Assembly: GCA_023630585.1 (NCBI GenBank)
Contig: CM042545.1
Coordinates: 2,990,707-3,054,706, forward strand
Reading direction: 5' to 3'
Source: Cranoglanis bouderius
Lineage: Eukaryota > Chordata > Actinopteri > Siluriformes > Cranoglanididae
Length of the DNA stretch: 64,000 nt
Part shown: positions 12,097 to 22,600 of the stretch, piece after piece
How the letters are laid out: every line of letters begins with the position of its first letter
How positions within the stretch are numbered: the first letter of the stretch is position 1
Notes under the pieces: generated by a model
What the model was told of the DNA's origin: nothing
The model's database searches: none
What the model saw: the letters and a program-made list of their open reading frames with translations, nothing else
Program-made: the position numbers and the translations under genes

Positions 12097-12723
12097 GAGA
12101 CCGCACCGGCGGAACCTAACGACAACGCGACGTCGCTGGAAGCATCCCCACAGATTTACGACAATACCTGGCTGGATAAGTTTTGCATGAATTTGGGTTG
12201 TCATAATATGTCGTTCCTTTCAACGCCTTATGGTAACGCCGGAACCACAGCCGGGTCAGCGGCCTATGGTGGGTTCGACGACACAGACGGCTGCACTCGC
12301 TCTGACGGCTTCAAAATCATAAAAGCAATAGTTGTGGTGCTTCTCGAACATTTAGTAAACAGAAAGCAGAAGGAGCTGTGTCTGGGGTATGAAGTGGATC
12401 ATCCGAGCCAACTTAGACATTCCTGTCTGTTCGAGCCTGACGCCTATTTTTTCGACGGCAACTTTGAGGAACTGTCACAGGATCTGATTCAACCCGGACT
12501 TAAACACATCATAGCCCAAGCATTGAGCAGGTGTGGTTTTAGGCGACATCCCGAGAGAATTCAAAGTACTGTTGACGGTATTTTACACGAATTGCGGGAG
12601 GAAGTTTACATCGTGGAGAAGCTTCGTGAAGTCCGCGAGAAAATTGTGGACGGCATCAATGAGGAAATTGTATACGACGCTGTGGACTGTTGGAAATCAA
12701 CCCCGCATACAACCCGTGTGTGA
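12052..12723 (+). CDS. Polinton accessory protein (223 aa), unknown function
   Basis: Intact 223-residue ORF starting at ATG in an ACAATGT context. The N-terminal 40 residues are low-complexity and probably disordered. The rest looks folded, with a central segment containing HPSQLRHSCLFEPDAYFFDG and a helical C-terminus rich in Glu/Arg (about 165-205). I cannot assign a function. A near-identical intact copy is in Polinton 2 (29297-29968), and an inverted 5' fragment lies at 25555-25992. The position between the TIR ORF and the next small ORF on the same strand suggests an early or accessory viral-type gene. Confidence 0.75.
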   Translation: MSQESTTVCCYSNTPETAPAEPNDNATSLEASPQIYDNTWLDKFCMNLGCHNMSFLSTPYGNAGTTAGSAAYGGFDDTDGCTRSDGFKIIKAIVVVLLEHLVNRKQKELCLGYEVDHPSQLRHSCLFEPDAYFFDGNFEELSQDLIQPGLKHIIAQALSRCGFRRHPERIQSTVDGILHELREEVYIVEKLREVREKIVDGINEEIVYDAVDCWKSTPHTTRV

Positions 12724-12732
12724 TACTGAAAA

Positions 12733-13206
12733 ATGGGGAACACGTGGTGCATACCAAGTCTGACAAAGTATCTATTTGAACGACGTATTAGATGTGTGAT
12801 TATCAACTTGTTGTATAAGATCATTAATGATGATGTTGATGTACCTATTGTTGTTGTAAACGATCGTGTCGTTGACCCAAAACGTTTAACAAAACTCAAG
12901 AGACAAATATGTGATGTGAGAGGAATGTCGAATGTATGGCCAGATATGATGCATATGGGTATTAATGCGGGCGAGTCAGTTTGTACAACTATCAGAAAAA
13001 TACTAGACCTGATGACTGAATGCGGCAGTAGTATTAGAATTGCTGACATAATGTGTATGTGTGCTTATGTGACTGATTTATGTATAATATTATCAAGAAA
13101 AGAAGAGAATGATGTTTGTGAAATCGTCAAAACATTTGTTGATTACATTGTCGAGAAAAATTGTGTAATATGTATAAAATTTCTACAGCACCTCGATGCT
13201 ATATGA
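12733..13206 (+). CDS. Small helical Polinton protein (157 aa), possibly Bcl-2-like
   Basis: Intact 157-residue ORF, 9 bp after the previous stop, followed by AATAAA near 13227. It looks all-alpha. A central stretch (about residues 75-105) followed by a long hydrophobic-amphipathic helix and a final helix (IVKTFVDYIVEKN) is arranged roughly like the BH1-BH2 part of Bcl-2 folds. Some fish adintovirus-type elements are reported to carry Bcl-2-like genes. The canonical NWGR-type signature is absent, so this is a weak suggestion. The gene's start is also present in Polinton 2 up to the breakpoint at about 30040. Confidence 0.6.
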   Translation: MGNTWCIPSLTKYLFERRIRCVIINLLYKIINDDVDVPIVVVNDRVVDPKRLTKLKRQICDVRGMSNVWPDMMHMGINAGESVCTTIRKILDLMTECGSSIRIADIMCMCAYVTDLCIILSRKEENDVCEIVKTFVDYIVEKNCVICIKFLQHLDAI

Positions 13207-13287
13207 TGTTGATTTCTTTCATCGAAAATAAAATCTCAAACAATTAAAACACATGTGTTATTCTTTTGTGGAGTCTGAACCGTCAAC

Positions 13288-14376
13288 ATGACCGAAGAAA
13301 TGAAAAAAATTTATTACAACCCTTCTAATCCGGGGTCTTTAGGAGGTAAAAAACGTTTAAAAGATGGTGTTTTAAAGGAAACGGGTATTCGCCTAAACGA
13401 TAAACAGGTTTCGGACTGGCTGGCCGGAGAGGACGCGGACACGCTACACAGAAATCCTCGTTTGAATTTCAAAAGGAATCGTGTTTTTGTCTATGGCATC
13501 GATATGCAGTTCCAGGCCGATCTAGTTGACATGTCTGCATACGCTGCGGAAAATGACAATAAACGTTTTCTGTTGACGTGTATAGATCTGTTTAGTAAAT
13601 ATGCATGGACGCGTTTATTAAAAAATAAATCAGGAATCGAGGTAACTAAAGCTTTCGAATCTATACTGAAGGAAGGTCGTGTGCCACGCAAATTACAGAC
13701 AGACAACGGAAAGGAGTTTTTTAATAAACATTTTCAAAGCATGACAAAAAAGTACAATATCATACATTTTGCACCCGCCACAGAATTAAAAGCCTGTGTC
13801 ATTGAGCGGTTTAATAGAACCTTAAAAGGTAGGATGTGGAGATATTTAACAGCAACAAATTCCAAACGTTACGTAGATGTACTTCAAGATATCACAGACG
13901 GGTACAATGTGAGTTTTCACCGTAGCATTAAAATGAGACCGGTTGATGTGAACAGAGATAACGAGTCTGTGGTGTTTCATAATCTGTATGGTGCTAGCGG
14001 AGCTCGCTGTGCCAACCCCGTTTTTAAATATAAAATTGGTGATGTTGTTAGAATTTCTAAAGCAAGAGGGGTATTCACAAAAGGGTATGAGGAAAACTAT
14101 ACGCATGTATTTTTCACCATAACGGAACGTGTGCCTCGAGACCCTCCGGTGTACAGACTATGTGATTATGATGGTGATGTCATCGATGGAGTATTTTATG
14201 AGGAGGAATTACAAAAAATAATTGTGAACAAAAACAAGGCGTTTAAAGTGGAAAAAATTTTAGACAAAAAGAAACAAGATCGGAAAACAATGGTGTTGGT
14301 TCGATGGCTCGGGTGGCCTGCAAAATTTGCGTCGTGGATCGACCAGAAAGACTTGGTCGATGTGCAGATACCATAA
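13288..14376 (+). CDS. Polinton integrase (rve superfamily) with C-terminal chromodomain
   Basis: A 362-residue DDE integrase that would insert the element DNA into the host chromosome, leaving a short target duplication. The catalytic core runs from about residue 70 to 230. Candidate catalytic residues are D78 (in FQADLVD), D139 (in QTDNGKEF) and E173 (in VIERFNRT). The C-terminus (about 318-357) is a chromodomain, with FKVEKIL, VLVRWLGWP and ASWI motifs, which in related elements reads chromatin marks. The ORF is intact and of usual length for the family. An AATAAA signal lies immediately after the stop (about 14378). Confidence 0.95.
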   Translation: MTEEMKKIYYNPSNPGSLGGKKRLKDGVLKETGIRLNDKQVSDWLAGEDADTLHRNPRLNFKRNRVFVYGIDMQFQADLVDMSAYAAENDNKRFLLTCIDLFSKYAWTRLLKNKSGIEVTKAFESILKEGRVPRKLQTDNGKEFFNKHFQSMTKKYNIIHFAPATELKACVIERFNRTLKGRMWRYLTATNSKRYVDVLQDITDGYNVSFHRSIKMRPVDVNRDNESVVFHNLYGASGARCANPVFKYKIGDVVRISKARGVFTKGYEENYTHVFFTITERVPRDPPVYRLCDYDGDVIDGVFYEEELQKIIVNKNKAFKVEKILDKKKQDRKTMVLVRWLGWPAKFASWIDQKDLVDVQIP

Positions 14377-14423
14377 AAATAAAAGCCCAACACGTGTCCG
14401 ACCCACACTCGTAAAAAACAGCC

Positions 14424-15265
14424 ATGGCAGAGGGTGGTTTTTATGTAACGTTGCCATGCAACGCATCATTATCTGTTTATCCGGAAAACCGCATATCTAA
14501 TTACACAACCAGATTGGCGAAAGGTATAAATTTAAAAGGAGAATGGCAAGTGGGGTTAATCGAATTTGAATACCCCGTGTCGTGGTACACGTTTAATGAG
14601 ACAGATGCTACGTTCATTTTCAGCTATGATGAAACAAAGTCATCAGTTATTAAGAATCATGTTGACCCCAAAGAACTTTTCATCACCGGCGATCAGAAAA
14701 CATCAAACATACCTTACACGTTAAAGGCGGGTTATTATGAGGATATTCCTTTCTTGATGGGGGGATCAACGCAAACCTACCATCGGGGACGAGTCTCGGT
14801 TATGACCATATTAAAAACAAAGTGTTTCTGAAAGCCCCTCCGAAGACGTCATTGACATTTTATGGAAAACTAGCTAATATTTTAGGTTTAAAACCAGGTA
14901 TTGCTATAGAAACTAGTAATCAAAATCATGAAAAACACATAGTAGGGTATACGTCTGTGACGTATGCCCCATATCAGGCGGATATAAACGGGGTTCTACA
15001 CCATGTATATATATACACAGATATTATAGAATATCAATCAGTTGGCGACCACCACGTACCACTACTACGTTGTGTGCATATAGACGGTGATATTAATAAG
15101 AATATTACTGTCAGATACGATAGACCGCATTACGTGTCAGTTAACAAATCGACCATCACAGAAATAACTATACAGGTGAAAGACGATCAAAATCAAGACG
15201 TGCCTTTCAGTTACGGGAAGGTGTGTGTCAAACTACACTTTAGACCTGTGAAACAGTTTGTTTAA
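14424..15265 (+). pseudogene. Polinton minor capsid (penton-type) protein, frameshifted
   Basis: Two overlapping frames, 14424-14831 and 14822-15265, together cover one protein of about 280 residues. It resembles the conserved Polinton minor capsid protein, which is predicted to form the vertex (penton) as a single jelly roll. The first frame starts MAEGGFYVTLPCNAS and keeps family-like sequence until about 14757. The second frame becomes the plausible one from about 14762. The break coincides with a run of six G at 14759-14764, so a one-base slip is likely. Its neighbours are integrase upstream and the core protein 3 bp downstream. Confidence 0.85.
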
Positions 15266-15267
15266 AG

Positions 15268-15753
15268 ATGGTGTATCTCAATAACATGAACAACATCGAC
15301 CCCATGCGTTATGTAGCCTATTACCAGAATCAAGCCGGTAATGGACTCCCGGGGTATGCCGGTGGGGGGGTTATGTATGGCGCAGGTCTGGGTGGTATGT
15401 TTAGGGGGCTCTTTAGAATGGCCATACCATTGCTAAAACGGGGGTTTAGCATAGCCAAACCCCATGTTAAATCAGCTGCAAAAAACATACTAAGCGACGT
15501 TGTTACCAATACGTTATCACGGTCTTTTAATAACGGTGATACACAAGACGGATCCGGGTTGATGGCTATGGCTCACAATAGATCAACTAGGCCACCAGGG
15601 ATTCGGAGAAGTGGTCAAGTACGAAAGAAAACAAAACACAATGTTAAGAATGCGTCAGTTGTAAAGAGAAGACGCGTGGTGACAACAAAAAGCGCTACAT
15701 CAAAAAAAAAAAAAAAAAAAAGACCAAAGACACACGTTAAAACAATATTCTAG
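15268..15753 (+). CDS. Basic core / minor virion protein of Polinton (161 aa)
   Basis: A 161-residue protein with a Gly-rich hydrophobic segment (LPGYAGGGVMYGAGLGGMF, about residues 27-45), an amphipathic stretch (about 46-80), and a very basic tail containing KRRR and a poly-Lys run. The poly-Lys is encoded by a long A-run at about 15704-15721. Polinton relatives have a protein of this layout just before the major capsid gene, compared with adenovirus core or membrane-active minor proteins. DNA binding in the virion is inferred from the charge. The A-run is slippage-prone, so the true Lys count is uncertain. Confidence 0.75.
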   Translation: MVYLNNMNNIDPMRYVAYYQNQAGNGLPGYAGGGVMYGAGLGGMFRGLFRMAIPLLKRGFSIAKPHVKSAAKNILSDVVTNTLSRSFNNGDTQDGSGLMAMAHNRSTRPPGIRRSGQVRKKTKHNVKNASVVKRRRVVTTKSATSKKKKKKRPKTHVKTIF

Positions 15754-15756
15754 ATC

Positions 15757-17069
15757 ATGGCCTTACTACACAACATGTCAGAAGAGTGTTTAAAAACCGA
15801 ACGGGATCTGTCCACAGTGCCGATGACTCAAACAGCTATTGAAAAAAACACTTATATAGAAGTACCACCGTTATCAGCCATATCGGACACATCACCGCTG
15901 GAATTTTTTATAGCGGGGACTGGAGAGGATTATGTAGATCTAAACAACACACTAGTATTTTTGCGTCTCAAAATCACTAACGCTGACGGCACGGATATTG
16001 CGGACGGAGCACCCGTGGGACTTATTAATTATCCAGGCGCGACTATATTTTCACAAGTGGATGTGTCGTTAGGAGACCGTCTTATATCGCAGAGTTCTAG
16101 TACATACCCTTATCGATGCATAATAGAGTATCTTAACAATTATGGTAGAGACGCGCTTGAAACACTTTTCTCAGCGGCATTGTTTTACAAAGACACGGCG
16201 GGGCATATGGATGTATCAGACCCCGCGGGTGGTAATCACGGGCTCGCAAAAAGAGCTGCTTTTACCAATGCGAGCAATGTCGTGGAACTTCTAGCCCCTA
16301 TACACAGCGACATATTCTTTCAAGAAAAACTTATGCTTAACGGCGTGGACATTAAAATCCGTATGACAAGGGGTAAAGACAATTCTGCTTGATGAGGAGC
16401 AACGCTGCACAATATAAACTAAATATTCTATCAGCGTCACTATTTGTAAAAAAAAAAAAAGGGTCTGTATCACCGGCTGTAAGATTAGGGCATGCAAAGA
16501 CGTTGTTAATGACAACCGCTAAATATCCTATAGATCGCGGGTGTCTGAAAAATTTTTCAATTCCTGCTGGATCTCGCGTCTGTAATCAAGAAAATTTATT
16601 CTTAGGAACCATGCCAAAATCGGTGGTTCTAGCGATGGTCGATAATGATGCATTTACAGGAGCTTATAATAAAAATCCATTTGCTTTTAAAAACTATGAC
16701 CTAGAATTTTTGGCTATTTATCTGGATGGCCAGCAACACCCCGCGAAGCCTCTACAACCAGAATATGAAAGCGGCTCTGCAGTACGTGAATTTTATCAGT
16801 TAGCGCTGGCTTCTGGAAAACATCTTAAAAATCAACCTCTTTCAATAGATAGAGAAGATTTTCTACAGGGGTACACATTGTACGCATTCAACCTCACGCC
16901 AGACGAGGAGTGTGGCCAACACATTTCACTCATCAAGTCTGGAAACATCAGACTAGAAGCCCGTTTTAGACAGCCGCTACCCAGAACGATTAATTTGGTT
17001 GTTTATGCCATATTCGACAGCATAATCGAAGTGTCAAATCGTCGACAGATACTGGTTGACTACTATTAA
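15757..17069 (+). pseudogene. Polinton major capsid protein, frameshifted
   Basis: The position, length and sequence fit the double jelly-roll major capsid protein of Polintons. Frame 1 (15757-16392, 211 aa) covers the N-terminal half and ends prematurely just after an RMTRGKDNS stretch. The second frame (16389-17069, 226 aa) continues to the natural end. The break lies at about 16385-16392 and is consistent with a single-base loss or gain. A run of about 12 A at 16449-16460 encodes extra Lys residues and may be a second length error. AATAAA-like signals follow at about 17076-17085. The fold assignment rests on family knowledge, not on a visible motif. Confidence 0.85.
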
Positions 17070-17091
17070 TATGTAAAATAAAAATAAAAAA

Positions 17092-17628
17092 ATGGACACA
17101 CTAGAACTTACGGCCGTCATGGACAAGATCTCATACAACACACATTTTCTCGGGGTGCTCCCGTGTGACTATCTTCCAAAAGAACCATTAAAAAAATTAC
17201 CCGTCATGGTAGTGATAAACACGCATCCGTCAGGACTCCCAGGTGAACACTGGTTGGCTATCTACATAAATGAAGATGGGGTGGGTTGTTTTTTCGACAG
17301 CTTTGGTAATAAACCAGATTACCCACGTTTTCCGTCACTTATTAAAAACTTTCTAAACAGCAATTCTAGTGTTGTACAATATTCATCAGTGCAAGTCCAA
17401 GATTTTTCATCAGATACATGCGGGCAGCATTGTGTGTTCTTTCTTTACCATATGTCAAAGGGATATGATTATGATTATGTGATGAGTCTGTATACCGATG
17501 ATTTTATTAAAAATGACAAAAAGGTAACTGCTTTTGTGAAAAAACTAAAACAAAACCGTTGTAATGAAAATGTTTCCAATTGTATACGCTGTGTTCAGAC
17601 GTGTGATGTGTTTATGTATCATGCTTAA
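17092..17628 (+). CDS. Adenain-like cysteine protease (virion maturation protease)
   Basis: An intact 178-residue protease of the adenain/Ulp1 (C5/C48) clan, expected to process capsid and core precursors during virion maturation. Visible active-site elements are H53 (GEHWLAIYI), D69 (FFDSFG), Q103 (VQVQDF) and nucleophile C110 (DTCGQHC). The spacing of 7 residues between Gln and Cys matches the family. The gene follows the major capsid gene by 22 bp and ends the plus-strand block. Confidence 0.93.
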   Translation: MDTLELTAVMDKISYNTHFLGVLPCDYLPKEPLKKLPVMVVINTHPSGLPGEHWLAIYINEDGVGCFFDSFGNKPDYPRFPSLIKNFLNSNSSVVQYSSVQVQDFSSDTCGQHCVFFLYHMSKGYDYDYVMSLYTDDFIKNDKKVTAFVKKLKQNRCNENVSNCIRCVQTCDVFMYHA

Positions 17629-17640
17629 CATTCTCAAATA

Positions 17641-17682
17641 AACAACAACTAAAGAATAGAACACCCTTTTTTAGTTGTTGTT
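17641..17682. terminator. Inverted repeat between convergent Polinton gene blocks
   Basis: Perfect 13-bp inverted repeat, AACAACAACTAAA (17641-17653) and TTTAGTTGTTGTT (17670-17682), with a 16-nt loop. It lies in the 0.15-kb gap between the protease stop and the end of the minus-strand block. AATAAA motifs for both strands are nearby (CAAATAAAC at about 17636; TTTATT at about 17687). It may help 3'-end formation for both transcripts. Confidence 0.45.
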
Positions 17683-17777
17683 GACTTTTTTATTATCATT
17701 ATTAATATTACACATACAACACAATCACTATAATAACAAGTCCAAAATAGGAAACAGAACATACAAAATCTCTGAGA

Positions 17778-18605
17778 TTAATATTTCAACCATTGACTCG
17801 CGTCGAGAGACGGCGAGCTGAATAATGCAGGCTCGTCTGAATAATTTGTGTGTGATGCTGCCGCTTTCTGTCCTTTTTTACTCTTCTTAGATGTGCTGGT
17901 TATAATAGGTGTCGTATTGTTTTTGAAAGAGTTAATAACTTGTCTGACATAACAATTCGGCACCGTCGAGTATGGTATATTTAAAATAGAAAAAGCCTGC
18001 AGAAACTCGTTCCAGCCAATAGGTCTCTGCGCGTCAGAAACCTTTTGTGGAGCAGTGACACCTTTGACTAAATCGAGCATGTGCGACCCGTGGATTGTTC
18101 TGCCTTTAAACACAAACTCCCCCGACTCAGCCCAAGATGCAACGTCTTTAGATTTAGAAATTTTATCTAAAATGTAACGAGCGTTTTTTACACTCCTTTG
18201 TGGTACATTCTTCAAAACATCGAGCACAACAGCGTCTGAAATAGCGTGATTGCCCACACCCGTCGCAGAGGACTGGACTCCTTTTTCAACACCGTCAGAC
18301 TGTGGGAGTGTTAATGTTAACGTGTTGGTATCACGGTCCCACTGTCTTGCGATTGTTAAAAAATGTTGTAATGTATTTGTATACAGCTTAGCCTTTTCAT
18401 AATCGTCCAAATCAGATCTGTGCAAAATACTTCTTATGGTCGCGTCCAAATCATTCTCCACAACACGTTGAATAGTCTCGCGCGGGGGGTCACTCGTTAG
18501 TTTATTTATTTGATGCTGGGGTACTAAAAACATCTTCTCTGCATACTCCATCCCCACCATATTATCTAGATGTGACCAGATTGCTGATAAACGGTATTGC
18601 CACAC
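17778..18605 (-). CDS. Conserved Polinton protein (275 aa), unknown function
   Basis: Last gene of the minus-strand block. The 275-residue ORF has a short N-terminal segment followed by MEYAEKMFLVPQHQINKL, a start seen in many animal Polinton proteins of this position. The true start may therefore be one of the internal Met codons (about residue 16 or 19). A basic KKSKKGQK cluster lies near residue 240. It overlaps the end of the preceding gene by 44 bp in another frame. Function is not established; a virion or assembly role is inferred only from position. Confidence 0.7.
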   Translation of the reverse strand: MWQYRLSAIWSHLDNMVGMEYAEKMFLVPQHQINKLTSDPPRETIQRVVENDLDATIRSILHRSDLDDYEKAKLYTNTLQHFLTIARQWDRDTNTLTLTLPQSDGVEKGVQSSATGVGNHAISDAVVLDVLKNVPQRSVKNARYILDKISKSKDVASWAESGEFVFKGRTIHGSHMLDLVKGVTAPQKVSDAQRPIGWNEFLQAFSILNIPYSTVPNCYVRQVINSFKNNTTPIITSTSKKSKKGQKAAASHTNYSDEPALFSSPSLDASQWLKY

Positions 18606-18891
18606 TTAATAGCGGTAGTAGAAAACCCCCCTGCTGATTTATCAGACGTCTTTTTCTCTTAACAGCTATTTTCTTGTCAGCCACAAGCTTCAGAGCTCTT
18701 TTATTCCTTCTCAGTTTGCGGTATTGTGACACCGTGAGTGGAATATTCCCGTGGAGAACGTTAAGAGCCACTTCACACAAAGTCGCAATGAGTTCATCTG
18801 CTGCAGACTGTAAAATGACCCGTCTCTGTTTGGGTGTAGCGTTTAATAATATTTTTAAAAGAGGTATGTTTCTACAAAGTCTATCTGACAT
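18562..18891 (-). CDS. Small basic Polinton protein (109 aa)
   Basis: A 109-residue protein with a helical N-terminal half (LLKILLNATPKQRRVILQSA), a highly basic middle (RKLRRNKRALKLVADKK, then KRKRR) and a hydrophobic C-terminus beginning NQQGGFLLPLL. Small proteins of this composition, ending in a GGFL-type hydrophobic segment, recur in Polintons next to the ATPase. I cannot assign a precise role. The 39-bp gap to the ATPase gene and the overlap with the next gene suggest joint expression. Confidence 0.7.
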   Translation of the reverse strand: MSDRLCRNIPLLKILLNATPKQRRVILQSAADELIATLCEVALNVLHGNIPLTVSQYRKLRRNKRALKLVADKKIAVKRKRRLINQQGGFLLPLLSVAIPFISNLVTSR

Positions 18892-18930
18892 TTTTTTTAT
18901 TTTTTACAATCCAACACTTTTTCCCCTCAA

Positions 18931-19659
18931 CTATCTTCTTTTCTGTATGTATACAACAGGATTCGTTGAAAGTAAATCTGTTCTGAGCCGATAGTGTTCG
19001 GGTGTATTTGTTTTATAATCAATCATTAGGTAGCCGAAAGGCTTGTTGGTTGCGTCTTGATAACACTCCATAAAAAATTTTGTGTTACCCGGGTACATTT
19101 GTCTTCCTAGTACACTCACTTGGTTGACGTCTCTAGGGTTTTTAAACAACATCAGATAATTTGTGTTTAAGCTGATAGTCCTGCTGGATTTACCCTGACA
19201 AAATAAATTCTGCACGATATAAATAGCACTAAGGTTTCTATGGTGAACATACTGTGTGAACACCTTCTCCACCTCGTTGCTCCCGCTGGCCTCTTTCATC
19301 AAATCATCCATTATTAACAAACTAGTTTTGTTGATTGGGAACATTTCATCATCGTTTAGAGTCTGTGGTAGTCCTTCAATAAATTTTATTTTGCATATTT
19401 TCAATAATTCATCATACAACGGCTGCCAACAATCATAAATATATACAATGTTTTCAATTTTTTTAGAAATCATCTGTACAGCATTTTGCAACAACATTTT
19501 TACAAAATATGACTTTCCTGAGTTTGAAGGTCCACTTATCACACATGAAAATGGGTGCTGTAATCTGAAATCAAAACCACCAGTGTCTCGAACACCCCTG
19601 TGTTCAAAAAACATGTCAGAACCCATAGGGAATTGTTGTGAAATCAGGGAGGAGCACAC
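18931..19659 (-). CDS. FtsK/HerA-type genome packaging ATPase
   Basis: A 242-residue A32/FtsK-HerA family ATPase that would pump element DNA into the capsid. The Walker A motif is GPSNSGKS (residues 43-50) and the Walker B is LLIMDDL (about 114-120). A downstream QN (IVQNLF) fits the sensor position. The ORF is intact. The start may be the upstream Met or M12 (MGSDMFFEHRG). Its 5' end overlaps the 3' part of the polymerase reading frame. Confidence 0.93.
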   Translation of the reverse strand: MCSSLISQQFPMGSDMFFEHRGVRDTGGFDFRLQHPFSCVISGPSNSGKSYFVKMLLQNAVQMISKKIENIVYIYDCWQPLYDELLKICKIKFIEGLPQTLNDDEMFPINKTSLLIMDDLMKEASGSNEVEKVFTQYVHHRNLSAIYIVQNLFCQGKSSRTISLNTNYLMLFKNPRDVNQVSVLGRQMYPGNTKFFMECYQDATNKPFGYLMIDYKTNTPEHYRLRTDLLSTNPVVYIQKRR

Positions 19660-22600
19660 GTTTGTTGTACACTACCTTAAACATTTTGACGACTGTCCTA
19701 TTGTGAAGTGTGAAGCGTTTTTTATCTCTCGCTGTACTATCGGTGTGTGCCAGTATATGACGACCGTTATCACCCGCCACGACATAGTTATCAACAAGTC
19801 TGATCAGTGTGTCTAACCTAATGGCTTTTGAGTTTACAGCATTGAGCGTGATACCCTTGACCTTCATTCAAACAGACCCCTTAGCAGTACGGTAGCCGTA
19901 TGTTTTCGGACCCCCTGAACAAAACTCTACAATATGGTCACCATCCCCAATTTCGTCAGTTAGATTGCCGAGGTAAGGCCCCAATGGGGGGTCCCAGTCA
20001 CCATCTCTAGATGTAAAGATAACGCTGTCTGTGTCACTGTACAACAACCTATCACCCAACTTGTCCATTAGATCATACAGTTCTAGACGCGCATGCGCTG
20101 TTGTAAACGCACCAAGGAAGATGTTAATGCCGCGGGTCTGCCCACATTTACCGTCAGTGTAACACCATTGTATTAGAGCAACAGTGTCTGACACGAACGA
20201 GAAGTGTTTAACGTCATGTCCACCACCAAAAATGTGTTGGGCGAACTGCTCAGGATCTGAAAGCAACTCTGTACACGGTAAATTTTCACGCATAGAGAAT
20301 CGACCCCAAAGCGAGTTCAACAGAAGTTTATTAATAGCCCTACGGGCGGGGTTTAGGATTATCTTGTCGTGATTCAGTTTAATACCCTCTTTTTCAAAAT
20401 AATCGGCTATGTATGCCTCTTTGTCTGCGTCTGTCACAACACTCACGGGGAATCCGCTGGCCTCTTGTTCGTACTGTGAAAACGTTTTAACATAATCACA
20501 AAACAAGGTTTCCGAACGCTGTGGAAAATGCCACACTTCATCCACTTTCGTAACAACATACCCCTTCTCCACAGCTTTTAACAACTCAATACTGACCCAA
20601 CAACCTGAAATGGATCTTTCCTCATCATCATGTCTACATGGGGGTGTCTGATTCTGCTGGTCGGCACAGGTACGACAGAGCGGAAACATAAGCTTACCAC
20701 CGGTCCTATAAGGAAGGACGGGGTGAAGTAGTTTTCTCGGCGGCAGCACCGTGGCTTTGACAAATCCATAATAATTTTCAAGAGGTTCAAAATCCTTAAA
20801 AATTATTTGGGGGTGACCTATGGGGTAACATTTCTTGGCCTGACAATACGGATACAAACTTGTAAAGTCGACATAGCGTATTTTCTCACCGATGTCAACT
20901 TTATGATATAATTTGTACGCATTAGTACGCCCACCAAATAATGCTTCGCGTGGTTTCAATCTCTCAGGATGCGTATATGTAGCCATAAATGCCATTACAT
21001 CAACATCAGTCTGTTTAGCTTTATTCCAATCACACTCCCACATCACCTCCACATCCAACCCATAAGTATGTGTTAAAATTTCCACCTTATCGTCAAACTG
21101 TCTTCTGAGTGTACCGTAAGACACTTTTGATAAGGGATGTGTGTGATTGGGGTTATAAAGACATTCATGCCCATGAAACATACAACCGTTGAATTCGAAT
21201 GCTTTTTTTACACCGTCTTTTTCATAATAACCATCGAGATGATATTTACCAATCATCATCTCACCTCGGTTTAATGCGTGTTGAATATCTAGACCGCGTG
21301 ATGTTTTAACATACTCAAGCCATTCAATGGATATGTTTGAGTATGTCTTGTTCTGTTGTGTGTAAGCATTGTTATGTGTTAGGGCTAATGTGTCTTTTGG
21401 CAGAAAGTGTGTTTTATACACGGCCATACAGCATGCCGCCAAGGTAGTATATCTAAACGGATCGAGTTTGGTGCATTGAATGAATTCATAACGATATTTC
21501 AAACAAGCCTCACGCAAAATTATGACGTCATTCCTACCATACATACTAAGTTCTTCTTTAAAATCAAACACCTTGCCCCATACTGTTGCGTACCACTCGT
21601 CAAACAGCGCCCTCTCTTTGTCAGACATTGTCTCATAGCCGTAGAAGTGTTTGTCTGGGTATGGCCCTATGTAATCCTCATTTTCTTTTCTGTTGAAAAT
21701 GTGTGGAAAATAACCTTTCTCTGCACAGTTTAGATGGGTATGAATGAATAACTGTCGATAAAGCGTTGCTTGAATGTGTCGTCACACATTAGAATTATCC
21801 TTCAGCCTTGCATTGTGATTTTAAGCGTGTGTCCCGCGTTTGTGAAATATTCCAAAAGTATAAAGTTATCAAAACCAGAAGCATTGTGGGCTATCCATGT
21901 GAAATTCCGATAACGTGGTCGTCTAAACTTTTTAACGAGTCTTTCTACGCAATCTGGACCAGCGGCTGTGAACTCTTCCCCTTTAAACGTTATTGCGCAT
22001 ACAAAATTAGCTTTGTGTTTACCATTCACACACTGTGTTTCAAAATCATAGAATATGTACTTGTCACTAGGTGGTTCGATCTTTGTGGGTTGTATAAAAC
22101 ATTGATGCACACCGCCATTAACCGTTTCAGCACGGCAGTGTACACACACACCACCAACACGTATGTGTTTTTTTGAGTTTGTGGCACTGACATGGTAACG
22201 CCTATTACATTTTTGACAGTATTTCGTGACATCGCATTGCGCATGTTCCTGTCCTGATGCCGGTCGTTTATGGGCGTAGTAACAATAGTCAGATTTGCAG
22301 TACCGTGAACAATCGACGCATCGTCTTGTTTTGACGGGCTGTTTATAACAATCAGGGTCATTGCAGACATCACATACATATTTGCAACGATGATCTCTAC
22401 GACTAGTAAAACCCTGATAACAGTAGTCGCACACATATGGAGTACCTATGAATGCATTCAGCTTCTTAATCATAAAATAGTGCCCATCGTGCAGGTACAA
22501 GAACACTGTGTTGTGATGACGTGCATCACTGGTCATAAACTTTTCCAGCATGCCTGTGTTTGATCTGTGGAAGACCACTATTTTTATGTTTAACATGTGC

